From NCBI RefSeq assembly GCF_021347895.1, contig NC_067124.1, forward strand, positions 20,264,521-20,328,520: 64,000 nucleotides of DNA. The letters run 5' to 3'. Under the pieces are notes generated by a model, which was not told where the DNA came from, ran no database searches, and saw nothing but the letters and a program-made list of their open reading frames with translations. The position numbers and the translations under genes were made by a program. The first letter of the stretch is position 1; each line of letters opens with the position of its first letter. Below are positions 1-17,239 of this stretch, in pieces. Source of the DNA: Acanthochromis polyacanthus. Its lineage: Eukaryota > Chordata > Actinopteri > Pomacentridae.

Positions 1-155
1 GAATCTACTAAGGTTATGCTGGTATGTAAATGACGATTCATAGTAGTAATCTATAAACTACATGGGGATGTGATGATCAACTCTTTAGGCCTATAGGTAC
101 ATATTTGCACCCAAAGTTGACCGAGTTAATGAGTGAGCGGAGTGTTTTCCCACAG

Positions 156-6129
<5,974 letters not shown>

Positions 6130-6520
6130 TTAAAGGGAAGCACCTGATGGGACTGCTGAGAATACATTGTTCAGTTAGTGATTAATTTAGGTTGATTTAA
6201 AGTAATAGTATCCAACATCAAAGTTAGACTTAGAATGTTACAGATAATTGTACATTGTATTTTGTATATGTTCAGAATGAATTGGTTGTTGAAAAATTAT
6301 AATCTTTCTACTGACCTTGAAACACTATCCTACAGTTTTCCTACAGGATGTTTTTGCCCTTATATGTGAAAGACTAATAGAACTTTGTTTTCAGAAATTT
6401 GCTCCTAATCAGTTTGCAGCAAATCTGAAATATTGAAAAGTGAGTTTGTATTTTGTGATTTGTATTGTAAATCGAATAGAAGAATAAATGCATTATCTAA
6501 GATGTTCACTGAATAAACGT
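6130..6520 (+). other. Probable 3' UTR of the P450 gene
   Basis: AT-rich non-coding sequence follows the stop codon. AATAAA hexamers at 6483-6488 and 6513-6518 are candidate polyadenylation signals. Nothing further is visible up to the SINE at 6782. Confidence 0.5.
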
Positions 6521-6781
6521 AAGAATAGATGTGATTAGGGTAAGTAAAAGTTTATCAGAACATACAGTAGGTTACTTCATATGTGTGATTTTTAAGTGCA
6601 ATGGAGCTATGGTCATTTATGTATGCCATTTTCAGATTTGAGGAAAGGAAATAAAAATATTACAGCTGCTATTAGATACTAAAACTTCTTATGCCTTCCA
6701 CCAAAACCGTGAAAAAAGAAATAAATGGCTTCACTCCATTTTAGTCGTTAGTGTTTCTCTGTATTTTACTAACCCTATTCT

Positions 6782-7007
6782 TGGCAGTGGTTAAGTGTCT
6801 GGACTACTGCTCAAAAGGTCAGAGGTTCAAACCCCTGTATGGCCACTGTTTGGTCCTTGAGCAAGGCCCTTAACCCTTCCTGCTCCAGCGGTGCTGTATC
6901 ATGGCTGACCCTGCGCTCTGAACCCAATTGGGATATGCAAAAAAACAACATTTCACAGTGCTGTAAAAAAAAATGCATTTGTGACAAATAAAGGCTTCTT
7001 CTTCTTT
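6782..7007 (+). mobile_element. tRNA-derived SINE
   Basis: The 5' part resembles a tRNA gene with an A-box-like stretch (GTGGTTAAGTGTC) and a good B box, GGTTCAAACCC at 6824-6834. The body (TTGAGCAAGGCCCTTAACCC) and the 3' tail (GTGACAAATAAAGGCTTC followed by a TTC run) match the general pattern of fish tRNA SINEs with LINE-like tails. The exact family was not determined. Confidence 0.8.
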
Positions 7008-7079
7008 GCAAAATTGCTCAAGCTCTGTTAAGCTACATGGCGATTGTGACTAAATAGCCCTTTTGATTGAGCCTGACCT

Positions 7080-7650
7080 CAATCAAATGGCTTGAGGTCG
7101 GGCTCAAACTTAGCGACTCCAGAACATTTCCCCTGTTTATCAATCATTTCTGTGTAGATTTGGCTGTATGCTTCAGGTCATTGTCTTGCTAGAAAACAAG
7201 TCTTATTCCAAGTCGTCATTCTCTTGCAGACTGCATCAGGTTGTCCTCCAGAATTTCCCTATACTTTGGTGCATTCATTTTAGCCTCTGACTTTAAAATC
7301 CTTTGAGTGTCTGCTGCTGAGAAGCATCCCCACATCATGAAGCTGCCACCACCATGCTTAATGGTGAGAACCTTCAGTGTTTGGTGTCTGCCAAGCATGG
7401 CATTTAGTGTAATAGCCAAAAAGCTCAGTTTTGGTCTTTTCATACCAAAGAACCATTTAACCAGTCAGCCTTCTGGTTAACTGTAGTCAAGATTTAGTAT
7501 GGGCCTTTTTCAACAACAGTTTTCTCCTTGCCACTCTCCCATAAAGCTTTGACTGTTGAAGTCTTGGCGCATATGCATCAGTTCTCCCATTTTAGCCACT
7601 CAAACATGTAACTGTTGAGCATGTTCGTTTTTTGAGATAGAAGACAAACT
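7080..7650 (-). mobile_element. Tc1-like transposase relic, minus strand
   Basis: The minus-strand peptide at 7216-7443 contains IKHGGGSFMMWGCFSAADT and YREILEDNLMQSARE, which is the central Tc1 transposase region. The surrounding text (strong similarity downstream to about 7080 and upstream to about 7640) is out of frame. Terminal repeats are not recognisable. Confidence 0.75.
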
Positions 7651-7659
7651 ACTTCTCTG

Positions 7660-9437
7660 TAATTTGGCTGTTTATTTTCTAATATCAGTGTCTCAAAAGA
7701 ATCTTGTACAAGGACCTTTTCTGTTTAGAACAGCCTCCCAGAAAAGGATAAAGTCTGATATGAACAGAACATTTTATACAGTGTGGTGAAATGTGTTTGG
7801 TTACAGAACACAAACATATAATTCAGACATTGAAATGTGATTGGCTAAAGGTGGGGAGAAACTGTGGTTTAGACTTAATTCTCCTGTTAGCTGGTGCACT
7901 GATATGTCCATATTTCTTGGCACATAATCCATCCAATCTCCACGAACCACACCCTGTAAAAGAACCGTTCTAAAAACCTGTTCCTGCTCTCTCCCTGTCA
8001 ATCTACACCTTTGTTTGCTGTGATGTGATGCGGGTGTCTCATAGGGAGGGAATTATGGTTTCCAACCTTTGCAACCTCGACTTACCAGTTTTAGTGCAAT
8101 TAGTTGTTACCATATAAGGAAATAGGAATGTTGGGTGAAGCAAAGCTAAATCTTTCATATTCTTGGTGAGTGTATGTGTGAAAACCTTTCAGCTTGACCT
8201 TTCCCTGGTTGTGTCCTTCACGTATTCAGTCCTTCAGAGCCTGGGACTGATGCTCTCCCTCAGTTCAGGTCAACACAATTTATATATTAATTGCACAATA
8301 AATGATACTAGTCTCAGTGTCATATACGGAATCAATGTCAGTGTTAAGCTAGCAGTGCCTTTAAAAGCTAAATCCTAACATAACAGTCAAATGTTTTTCT
8401 AACTAATGCTTTTCTATAACCTTTTCACTGAGTTGGAAGGAGTCATCTTTTGTCTTCTTGGTGTAGTGATTCACAAATGGCTGGACACTTCAGAAACAAA
8501 TGTCTTAATACTAAAATCCCTGGAGACACGTTCACTGCACTCAGGAAATCTCCATTTCACTAAGTGTGTGACGTCTAACTTTTAGCAGTAACTTCATTAA
8601 TTAACTCTAGATTTTCATATCATTACAAAATCCACACACCCACAAAGACAAAAAGTCACCAGCACAGTTCGTAAAAATGAAATGCCTTTTTTTGTGTCTC
8701 AGATTTGCAACCTTCCACGCTAATATTTAAGAATTTCGAACAATGTCCCAGGTTTATGATGCCTATGTATGAACTCTGGTCAAACAAACCATAGCCTCTT
8801 CTTGGGGACTACTTTGAACAGCAGTCACCTAAATGCACATCATATAATTAATAACATTAACTTTGACATAAGAAAGCAAGGTATATTAGCATATGATTTT
8901 TTTTATGTTCACAAAGTTTTCAGTGAGCCAATATGCAGCATCAGCATAACAATGATAGCTATAGTTTTGGTGGGATTTTGATGTGCTACCCCAGGATTTT
9001 CAGTAGCCCCATCTTGCCACCCCCATGAAACATTTGTAGAGGCGCCCATGTGTGTTAAAGTATTTGTTTATACTTCACCAGGACATAGACCTCTATGACC
9101 ATCAAGCTTGAATGGTAAGAGGTGTCAGTGAATCGAAGAAACTACAGCAGAGTGCAAGTAAAATTCCACTTTCCGTGTCTGCAGAAAGAAAAGCCAGGTG
9201 CATTTGCAATTGCTCACAGACAGAACTTAAGTTTATGCCTCAATGTACAAGGGAGGTCAAGAATCGCTTGAACTAGACCATAAAATGATCTGACATAACA
9301 GATCAGAAACCAATATTCCACTGAGTACAATCAAGATGAGTGTTACCACAGCAGCGAGTAGGTTTGTGCACAACCTGAATGAAACCTGAAGTATCATAAA
9401 GGACCAGAAAAGTTCATTAATCAAAAGTAATTAATTT
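7660..9437. other. Gene-free intergenic stretch
   Basis: No supported coding exon is visible here. The only structure seen is the first copy of a ~100 bp direct repeat (8615-8716). Short open frames in this stretch have no splice context or family resemblance. Confidence 0.5.
8615..8716 (+). repeat. Direct repeat copy 1 (~100 bp)
   Basis: The stretch from TCATATCATTACAAAATCC to TTTGCAACCTTCCA recurs at 9449-9553 in the same orientation with only a few substitutions and small indels. Confidence 0.85.
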
Positions 9438-11133
9438 TTTATTTACAGTCATATCATTACAAAATCCACACACTCACAAGGACAGAAAGTCACCAGCACA
9501 GTTCGTAAAAATGAAATGTCTTTTTTTGTGTGTCTCAGATTTGCAACCTTCCATTTCTTTAAAGACTCCATTTAACAGCTACTTAAATTTTCAAGAAAAC
9601 TAAGGTCATCTGGTCTTTTTCCTCGTTCTATCAACTCAACCAGTCTTTACAGTATCTATTGACCCAATAGTTGCCATTAAATCTTGATACTTTGTTAGTT
9701 AATTTCTGACAAACCAATTTTTTTGAAAAGAACAAATATTTATTGTTGTGGCCTTGTGGTATGACTCTAGCATTGTTGGTGTGATTCTTTTTTCCCTACT
9801 GTTTACTTTCTGTCACCTCTGTACTGTCTACATTGGAAAGAGAAAAACCCCAAAACATCTATACCAATAATACCACTTCATTGGAGTTTTAAATTTGTAG
9901 TAAACTTCTTTTAAAAACCTCATACAGCAGGCTGATAACATGTTTGACAGAGTGAGCTATGTTTTTACTACTATGTGCAAAGACTGTTCCTATGTCTCAC
10001 GTTGGTTCAGGAAAAGAAGATAAGGCTAATGTGAAAAATGTTCACATGCTATATAATCAAACTGTCTAAATTCAAACTTTTATGTTTTTCTAACATTGTA
10101 TTTTTGCATCAAATTTGGCATTTGTTACTGTGCTAGAATGTGCTTGACAACAGTCCAATTAAATGCCAAACATATAAACTGTAAAAATCCTTGTATTTAC
10201 AGTAGATCTGTGCTGGGAAATGGGCAACAAAAAAATTTTAACTCAATACCAGAAAAAGTCAAAGGACAAGTATGATCAGTATACGGTTAGGACTGGGCAA
10301 ATGGCTTTTACCTGCATGAGAATCCAAATTAATAACTTGAAAGCTGCAGCACCACTTTCATGGGATACCACAGATATATTTTAGTTAATGTTAGTGCAAC
10401 AGGCTATAAACAATGCCACCTGCAAGCCTGCCATCACACCTCAATGAAAACTCTTCAACCTTTGTGCACAAGTCGCCATCTAGTGGCTTGTAATAAAAAT
10501 GCAAGACACTTCAGTTGATTTGATACTGGTCTAATACATGTAATGAAAACTTTAAGTGAGAGCAGTGAGTACAATACGTAATCACATTATATCAATTAAG
10601 TTTTCAAAAACAAAAAGCAGCCCTGTTTTTGACAGAAATTCCATTTACGCGTCGAGACGTTTCAGACTTTTCTGACTTCTCACAGTAAAATATCTCATAT
10701 AAAAGTTGTTTTTTTTTGCCATTTCTTTAAAAGCACTGTCAACATTCTGAAGGAGTGAAAAATTATTTAAAACGTGTAGAAAAAAAACACCGCTGTACAT
10801 CCATCAAAAACAAAACTAAATGACCCATTATATCCGTGTGGCCTGTCACTCAAGAAAACAAAAAAAATAAATCTGACTGCCACTCTGAGGCTCGCTGCCA
10901 AGTCTTGTAAATTTAGGTTCATTCTGTTCGCAATAAACAAGATTATGCTGACTTGGTGAAGTATATGATAGCTTGTGACAGGGAAATTGTGTAACGTCTT
11001 TTTTATCTAATGACAAAAAGATGCAACAACAAAAAAAACAAAAATTATAATAGTGAATGGCTCTAGCTCTGCCAGGTCACAGTCCCTGATGTATCTGCTG
11101 GTAACCTGAGAGTCAGCAGCTTGAAGAAACCGG
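9438..11133 (-). other. Probable 3' UTR of ppp1r8
   Basis: This AT-rich sequence lies directly downstream of the ppp1r8 stop codon. On the minus strand, AATAAA hexamers occur near 9738-9745 and at 9438-9443, which would give a 3' UTR of about 1.4-1.7 kb. The extent is inferred from these hexamers only. Confidence 0.4.
9449..9553 (+). repeat. Direct repeat copy 2 (~100 bp)
   Basis: Second copy of the repeat at 8615-8716, about 834 bp downstream. Differences include CACTCACAAGG against CACCCACAAAG, and an added GT in the T-rich stretch. Confidence 0.85.
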
Positions 11134-14100
11134 TTAGATGAGTAATGAGGGGGTGGGTTTCTTTCCCGGCCAAGCTTCTTTGGCATACTTCTTTTTGCGT
11201 GGCTCGTTGTGGGTCTCTGGGAGGTAGGGGGCTGTTACCGGTGTAGGGTTGAGGGTGACGGGTGGCTGGGGAGCCTCGGGGGCGAGGTCTACTTCTGGTG
11301 CTGGATTGGGGAAGGGAAGAGGAAGTCCTCCCTGCATTGCAGCACCTCCTGGAGCTCCTGTTGGTTGGTTCTCATGACTGATGGGAGGCAAGTCCCCATA
11401 AAGGCCACCACCCAAACTGTAGCCATGGATACGTTTTGAAGTCAAGTCATCAAGACCCAGGGTGTTTTGGCCCTCTGATCTCCGTTTCTAGAGCAAGGAT
11501 GGAAGGATATTAACTTTACAAATTACACATTTAGCCCCTGATGTTACATGTCTACTACAGATAGCATTCTGCAAATTATTATTAGTTATACTTTGTACCC
11601 CGAAATACAATAACTGAATCATACATCAAAACATACCTTGATGGGGATGACAGCAGTCTGGATCATATTTCTAAAGCGTCCAACCGACGGGTCTATATCC
11701 TCTGTAAATAAAGAAAAGACCACTGTTACAATATGCTGCTGAGTGCATTTCTTGGTCTGAAGAAAACTGGAAATCAGTGCATCTAATCAGTGATATAGCT
11801 TGGTCATGCATTTACAGCATTACACATAGTCCTTCACAGCAAAATTCTTGCACTTTATCAGATAATTTTGTGGTTGTAAATCAATGGTTTAGCGGTGCAG
11901 AGCTGCAGTTTGGAAATGGCTATGAGGTAACTGCTGGTTTCCATCTAATCTTAAAGGGCTCTATTTCAGTCACAATTTCATCTGGTTTTGTTTCTGACAA
12001 CAGAGACAGCAAAATATGTAAATGAGAAGACCTTTGTTTGGGATTTGATTTAAAATGCAGTACATGTGCTCATAGAGAGCAGGAGAAAAGCAAATAGATG
12101 ACGTAAACTCTGGCTAAGCTTAGGTTGCACTGACGCACAACAGATGACATGAGAACACAGCAACCTACACTCTGTCCTTGTTCATTGGCTTCAAATCAGT
12201 CTTAAAATTTCCAACAATTTCTGAATGTCCCTCAGCATTAGAATTTCCACAGAGCTCTGATCTATGGGTATATGATTAAAGCTAAAGGTAACACTGCCTA
12301 CATTAGCCGCGCAATATGCTAACAAGAAGAAGATACATTGCAATCAGTTTTGAAAGGAATTCACTGGATCTTCTGCTCCTTACATTCTTGGAGTGCATAC
12401 TGTGATCACTCTTGCAATCAAGGACAGACTGTTTGGTGTGTTTGGCTTGTATTACAATATTTTGGAAACAGCAGAAACAGTTCTAGAAAGGAAATATTCC
12501 CAGCAGACTGTGAGGGAGCTGCACTTTCTGAATGGCTCACCTTGTAAACAGTGGAAAGTCAGGAAACAGGATTATGTCAAGTTTGGACCAAACAACTACT
12601 GGTTCCTCAGCTGAAATTTAGCAGCTCAGTAAAATTCTTACCGGCTTCCAAAGCTTGGAGACTATCTAGTTGTGGTGCTTAAGGAATAGCAAAAATAAAT
12701 GTCTTCCTATCCTAACAGCTTTTTCTTTACACCTCCAAGCCTTTAACTATCATAAAAGCATGAACATGGATTTTCATATATGTGATTTCTAATTTATATA
12801 CTTACATTTGTGGTGTTTTTCTAAGACTACAAATTAGGAAAATACAGTATATTCAAAAGATAAAGTTGGTTTAGAGGTAAACTTGGAAAAATAGTTTGAA
12901 TCAAAACTAAAAATCATTTAAACTCATGTCCTTCTGCTGGAAAACCTTCACACAAGAATCTGAAAGGAATTTACAACAAGAGTATATACAATGACAGTTC
13001 ATCATAAAAAAATATTCAGTTTAGCATTGTCAGTAAAATTGACTGTTTAAACATAGTTGCTTCATTGCAAGTTTAGATTTTGTGTGACTTCAGTGCCACA
13101 TTCACTTTGGCCCGTACCTGGGTTAATGATGGAGTCCTCTTCACTGAAAGTGACTCTGGAGTTCCGCCGTTTCCTCTTAGGCCTCTGGATTTCCAAGTTG
13201 CCTTCTTCAATGGTCAGCAGGGAAATGCGCTTGTTGTGAGCAGTGTTGAACTCTGTCAGGTTCTGGCAGGATACAAGCAACACAAGAAAAACATGTGTAA
13301 GGTGTCTGCACTGTAACACGGACATCAAAATTTCATAAAGCAATATAGCCAACTGAGTCGGATAGTAAAAATTTGTGTCACAAAACCCAAGGGAAAAATG
13401 AACACATATGTTTGTTAATAAATAGGCAAATGACATAAACACATAATTAAATTATGGATAGATCTTGTGGTAATTTTAGGATCTTTTAATTTTGATAGGG
13501 GATTTTAGATTTGTTCAAGTTATGCTATAAGTTGAGTAAAAAACACAACAAAAAAACATTGACCCTCCACATACTCTTGGAGCAGCCTAGACCTGACTCA
13601 AACAGCTACTGAGGAATGTGAAGGAGTTGCTTACATCAGGCCGCTTTTCTTCCATTTTTATGCAGTTCATGAGAGTACTGTTGTCAGGAAAGTTAATTTA
13701 CCTCCAGCTCTGTCTCTTCCTCTGGAAGCCCAAGCAGTCCTTTCAGCTCCTCATCATCGCCTGTCTTACTGTCTCCCGTGCCAGTGCTGCCTTGGGTTTG
13801 GGGTTTTTCTCTGATCGTGTAGGTCCGTGTTGAGGCCCCAAAAGATATTGTAGAGTCTATAGGAACCTGCTGAGGCTTGTGTGCCTCTAGGCGGATGTGT
13901 CCAAGGAAGGTGCCATGTGCTAGATTGACAACAATCAAAAAGGTTTACAGGTCAGAACAGACCCTCAGCCTGTGAGGTGATGCAATAATAAAATGAACAT
14001 GCTTTAAGATGGACCTGTGATCAATCGAAATGTGCACCTAGTTAGTATCTGTGATGACCTTCCATTATTCCTGTAAATGTAACTACTTATTAGGCAGGTG

Positions 14101-15913
14101 TGTTTTAACATATTTACAGCTTCTTGCAGGACTCATATGTTATGCATAATATGAGAACCTTCTGGCCAAAACCCAGCGACCCATCTGGTTTATCCTGTGA
14201 ATGTGGATTTTCTGGAGCTTATTAGCACAAAGTTGACTGTGAGAAACCTCACGTCATTCTGTTGTTACCAGATTAAATGGCTGGTGAAGTGTCTCGTTCA
14301 TACCACATTACAGGAGAGTTTTTTTTTATTATCCCAAACTATTTTCTCTACTGATCACTTTGATCAGATGTCAAGGAATAGTTTTAAAAAAAATTCAGAA
14401 CCAAAACTACAACATTCAAATGGCATATTTTGTCTGTTTATATTGCATAGTCATATTGAGTCCAAAACCTAAATACTTCATATTAAATTTTCAGTGATAA
14501 TACACCAAAAAGAGAGAAGCTGAGCATTTAAGCTTCAAAATCAATTAACTGACTGTCCAAATGAATATAGCAGTAACAATTTTTGTCTATTGACCAGCTA
14601 GTTACTGAACAAATCATTTGAGCTCTCATGTATTTAAACAGGCAATTCTGGACGGTAAGTTAGTTTCTTTGCTGTTCCGCTCTGTTCATTTGTTGCCCAG
14701 GGCAGAATGCATGTCAAACTTTTGCAGACACTGAAAAGAGTAAACAAGTGTGATTGTATGTCTTACTGCTGTTGAGGTCTATAAGGAAGACCCTTTTCAG
14801 ATGTTTGTGGTAAACTAGGGCTGCGTGAACTCGTGAACACGACTGATGGTCGATGGTGAAGTCACACCAGTCAGGGTTCCTCCCGAACAAGTAGTACTTC
14901 TTTTCATCTATGATAAGTTTCTACAAGGAGAGACAGATTCCGTTAGTTAGCATTTAAACAACCAGGGTAAAATCTCTGTGCCTCTGAGCCATAACTCAAC
15001 AGTGTTGCTTTCCACTGAAAAGCTTAAATCTCAGGACTGATGCTGCTCTTGCACCGTTTGAAGCCGTGCAGCCATAGAAAACCCCAGTGTGAAACACATC
15101 TGGGACAAAGCAGACTGTCAGGCTCGTATCTGGTGCTTACAAGATCCATATTATTAGTTAGCCTTTACGTCCTTTACCATGAGTGTAAAGTAACATTAAT
15201 TAATAAGGCTACTGCATCCTGAGGTAAAAATTCCAAGCTTCCAATTACCTCTATGAGTTTGTCTCCTTTCATCACGTCCAGATGGAGCCCAGGAGGCGGT
15301 TTTCCTGCCCTGAAAGCAAACAGTTGGTGACCGTTTTAAACACCGAAACAACAGTCTATATTGCGGGCGCGCATGCAAGTAAATCATTACTGTGAATTAA
15401 AGGAAATAGGGGGTTTGTTTTTCTTGTCATACCTAAAGATTTATTAAGAAAAGACAATACTTCGACCTCTGCATGAAAACGTTTATGGCAGTCGCCATCT
15501 CTTGGAAGAGTAAAACCTTCACGGATATTGGCAAAGAAATATTTTATACTTTTAATACTTACAAGAATAAGTCTTGCTCGTATGACTGAAATCCGCCTGT
15601 TCATAACTACGATTCTTACATTTAACATATGATATTTAGCAAAAAAAAAAAAAACACCCAACGCCATTTCTAAATGAATGCCAACGTTGATGGGTTAGCC
15701 TGCTAGCTTGCATCGATGCTAATGTTAGCTACAGTAATTACGAGCTTTTCTATTGTACAAAATTGGGATATACAAAAGAGTGGACGCTACTTTTGCTCAT
15801 TTGCACTTGATACTGCACCACAAATAAACTGATACGACTTTAGCATGTGCATTTTCTCACCATGATGGACAATCAAAAGGAGGGGGACTTTCTTTGCTTA
15901 TTTTAGTCGCCAT
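11134..15913 (-). CDS. ppp1r8: Nuclear inhibitor of protein phosphatase 1 (NIPP1)
   Basis: This is a nuclear regulatory subunit that binds and targets PP1, with links to splicing factors. Coding exons in transcript order are 15861-15913, 15249-15309, 14767-14920, 13702-13919, 13118-13262, 11637-11701 and 11134-11487 (TAA). Phases agree throughout, giving 349 aa against 351 in human. Residues ~45-115 form the FHA domain (FGRNPDWCDFTIDHQSCSR, then HGTFLGHIRLEPH-like text). An acidic ELKGLLGLPEEETELE stretch follows. The PP1-docking RVTF motif lies in KRKRRNSRVTFSEEDS. The C-terminus EPRKKKYAKEAWPGKKPTPS matches the conserved NIPP1 end. The start MATKISKE gives the only in-frame ATG before a good donor. 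It is divergent from themis2, as in human. The annotation is firm; the exact UTR limits are not visible. Confidence 0.97.
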
Positions 15914-15922
15914 CTTGCTTCA
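15902..15922 (-). promoter_or_regulatory. YY1-like motif over the ppp1r8 start codon
   Basis: On the minus strand the start region reads CAAGATGGCGACT. This matches the AAnATGGCG core that YY1 binds around housekeeping start codons. The match is by sequence only. Confidence 0.45.
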
Positions 15923-17239
15923 ACCTCTCAAACCCGAAGTGCATGTTGGGTAAACGTCACTTTGGATTATTGGGAGTTGTAGTCCTGCAATTCTATCAAA
16001 CAATTTCCATCTAAAAAAAATATGTGGTATTAGACCATAAACCATAAGAAGCGGTATGCATTGTTATTATTGTTATTACTATTGTTGTTGTTTTTGAAAC
16101 TCTTTAATTGTGTCAAATTAATTGAAAAAAACGAATACAGTTTTTAAAGTTAACAGAGGCAAGTCTGAATTCCAATGAGAACCCTGAAGGGTCTTCAAAC
16201 AGTAATTCTTTGACTCAAAATAGTTAAACGCTGCTGAAGAAATAAATAAAGTTTTGGACTGTATCTGAGTGGAGCTTCTGCGATGAGTGGGGGTTTGGTG
16301 GTGTCCGTTTGTTTTCCAAGGCCTTTGCATTTGATATAGGGGAGGAGTTTAGGTGTTGTGGGTGGCTGTCACTGATCTTCCTGGCTGTTTATGGTTAATT
16401 CTGAAAGTGTGGGTTTTGTCAGAAACTGCATTGCCATATCACAGAGGTGGGAGGATGCTTAAGTTTTGTCACTCTTTGCAGAAGAAGGAAGTGAGGGTGC
16501 TGCCTTTTCTCACAATGAGTATAAGGCTGTTAAACTAGTTTCCAGTGTGACGGATGTGTCATAGATGGAGAAAGTCACTAGGAGTAGGATTTATTGATAG
16601 AATAATGGTGTCTTACTAAAAAATAAAATTAATAAAGAACTCCAGAAGCCTATTTCCTGGCTCATCTGGATAAAACACATTTGTCTGAATCAAGGAACAA
16701 CCATTATTTACGTGGTGTGGCATCACTGCTTTGAAACCAACTGACTCTGGGTAATCTGGCCACATAATTAAATATGATACAAAACACTTGAGCATGAGCA
16801 CACCAACAAGTAGATCTACTTGACATATAGACACACAAGTGGATTTTGCCTTTTTGATGGTAGAGGAACACTTAGAATGTTACACAGAAATATTTAAAGC
16901 TGTCAATCTCTCTGTCACACACACAGAATGTACACACATTTTCATAAAGAAGGTATGAACTCAACCTACAGTGTCTTTGTCTATTTTATTTTGGTGATAG
17001 CTTACTAAATGCTGAAAACAATCAAAAGCACACATTTTCTTTTATACCCTCTCATTAAAACTAAGCTGTATCACTTGTATCACTGTATTGTCTCTGAATG
17101 CAAAAGTTCTGCAAATGGCTGCTGTAACTTCCTCATTCGCTTTTGTGGTTTTGAGCTCAGAAAACATACCCCTTTTGTGCTGCACTTGTCATTTGCTGCC
17201 TGCCTTCATGTTTGATTGCAGCACACCGAGACATCAGCG
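15914..17239. other. Intergenic region between ppp1r8 and themis2
   Basis: This 1.3 kb stretch separates two divergent start codons, so both promoters should lie in it. No TATA box with convincing position, no repeat family and no supported coding exon were seen. Confidence 0.5.

Noticed and set aside
6824..6834. Functional tRNA gene suggested by the B box
   Set aside because: The sequence cannot be folded into a full cloverleaf by eye and continues into a SINE body and tail.
13062..13442. 126-codon minus-strand open frame as a separate gene
   Set aside because: Only 13118-13262 is coding, as ppp1r8 exon 5; the rest is intron read-through beyond the splice sites.
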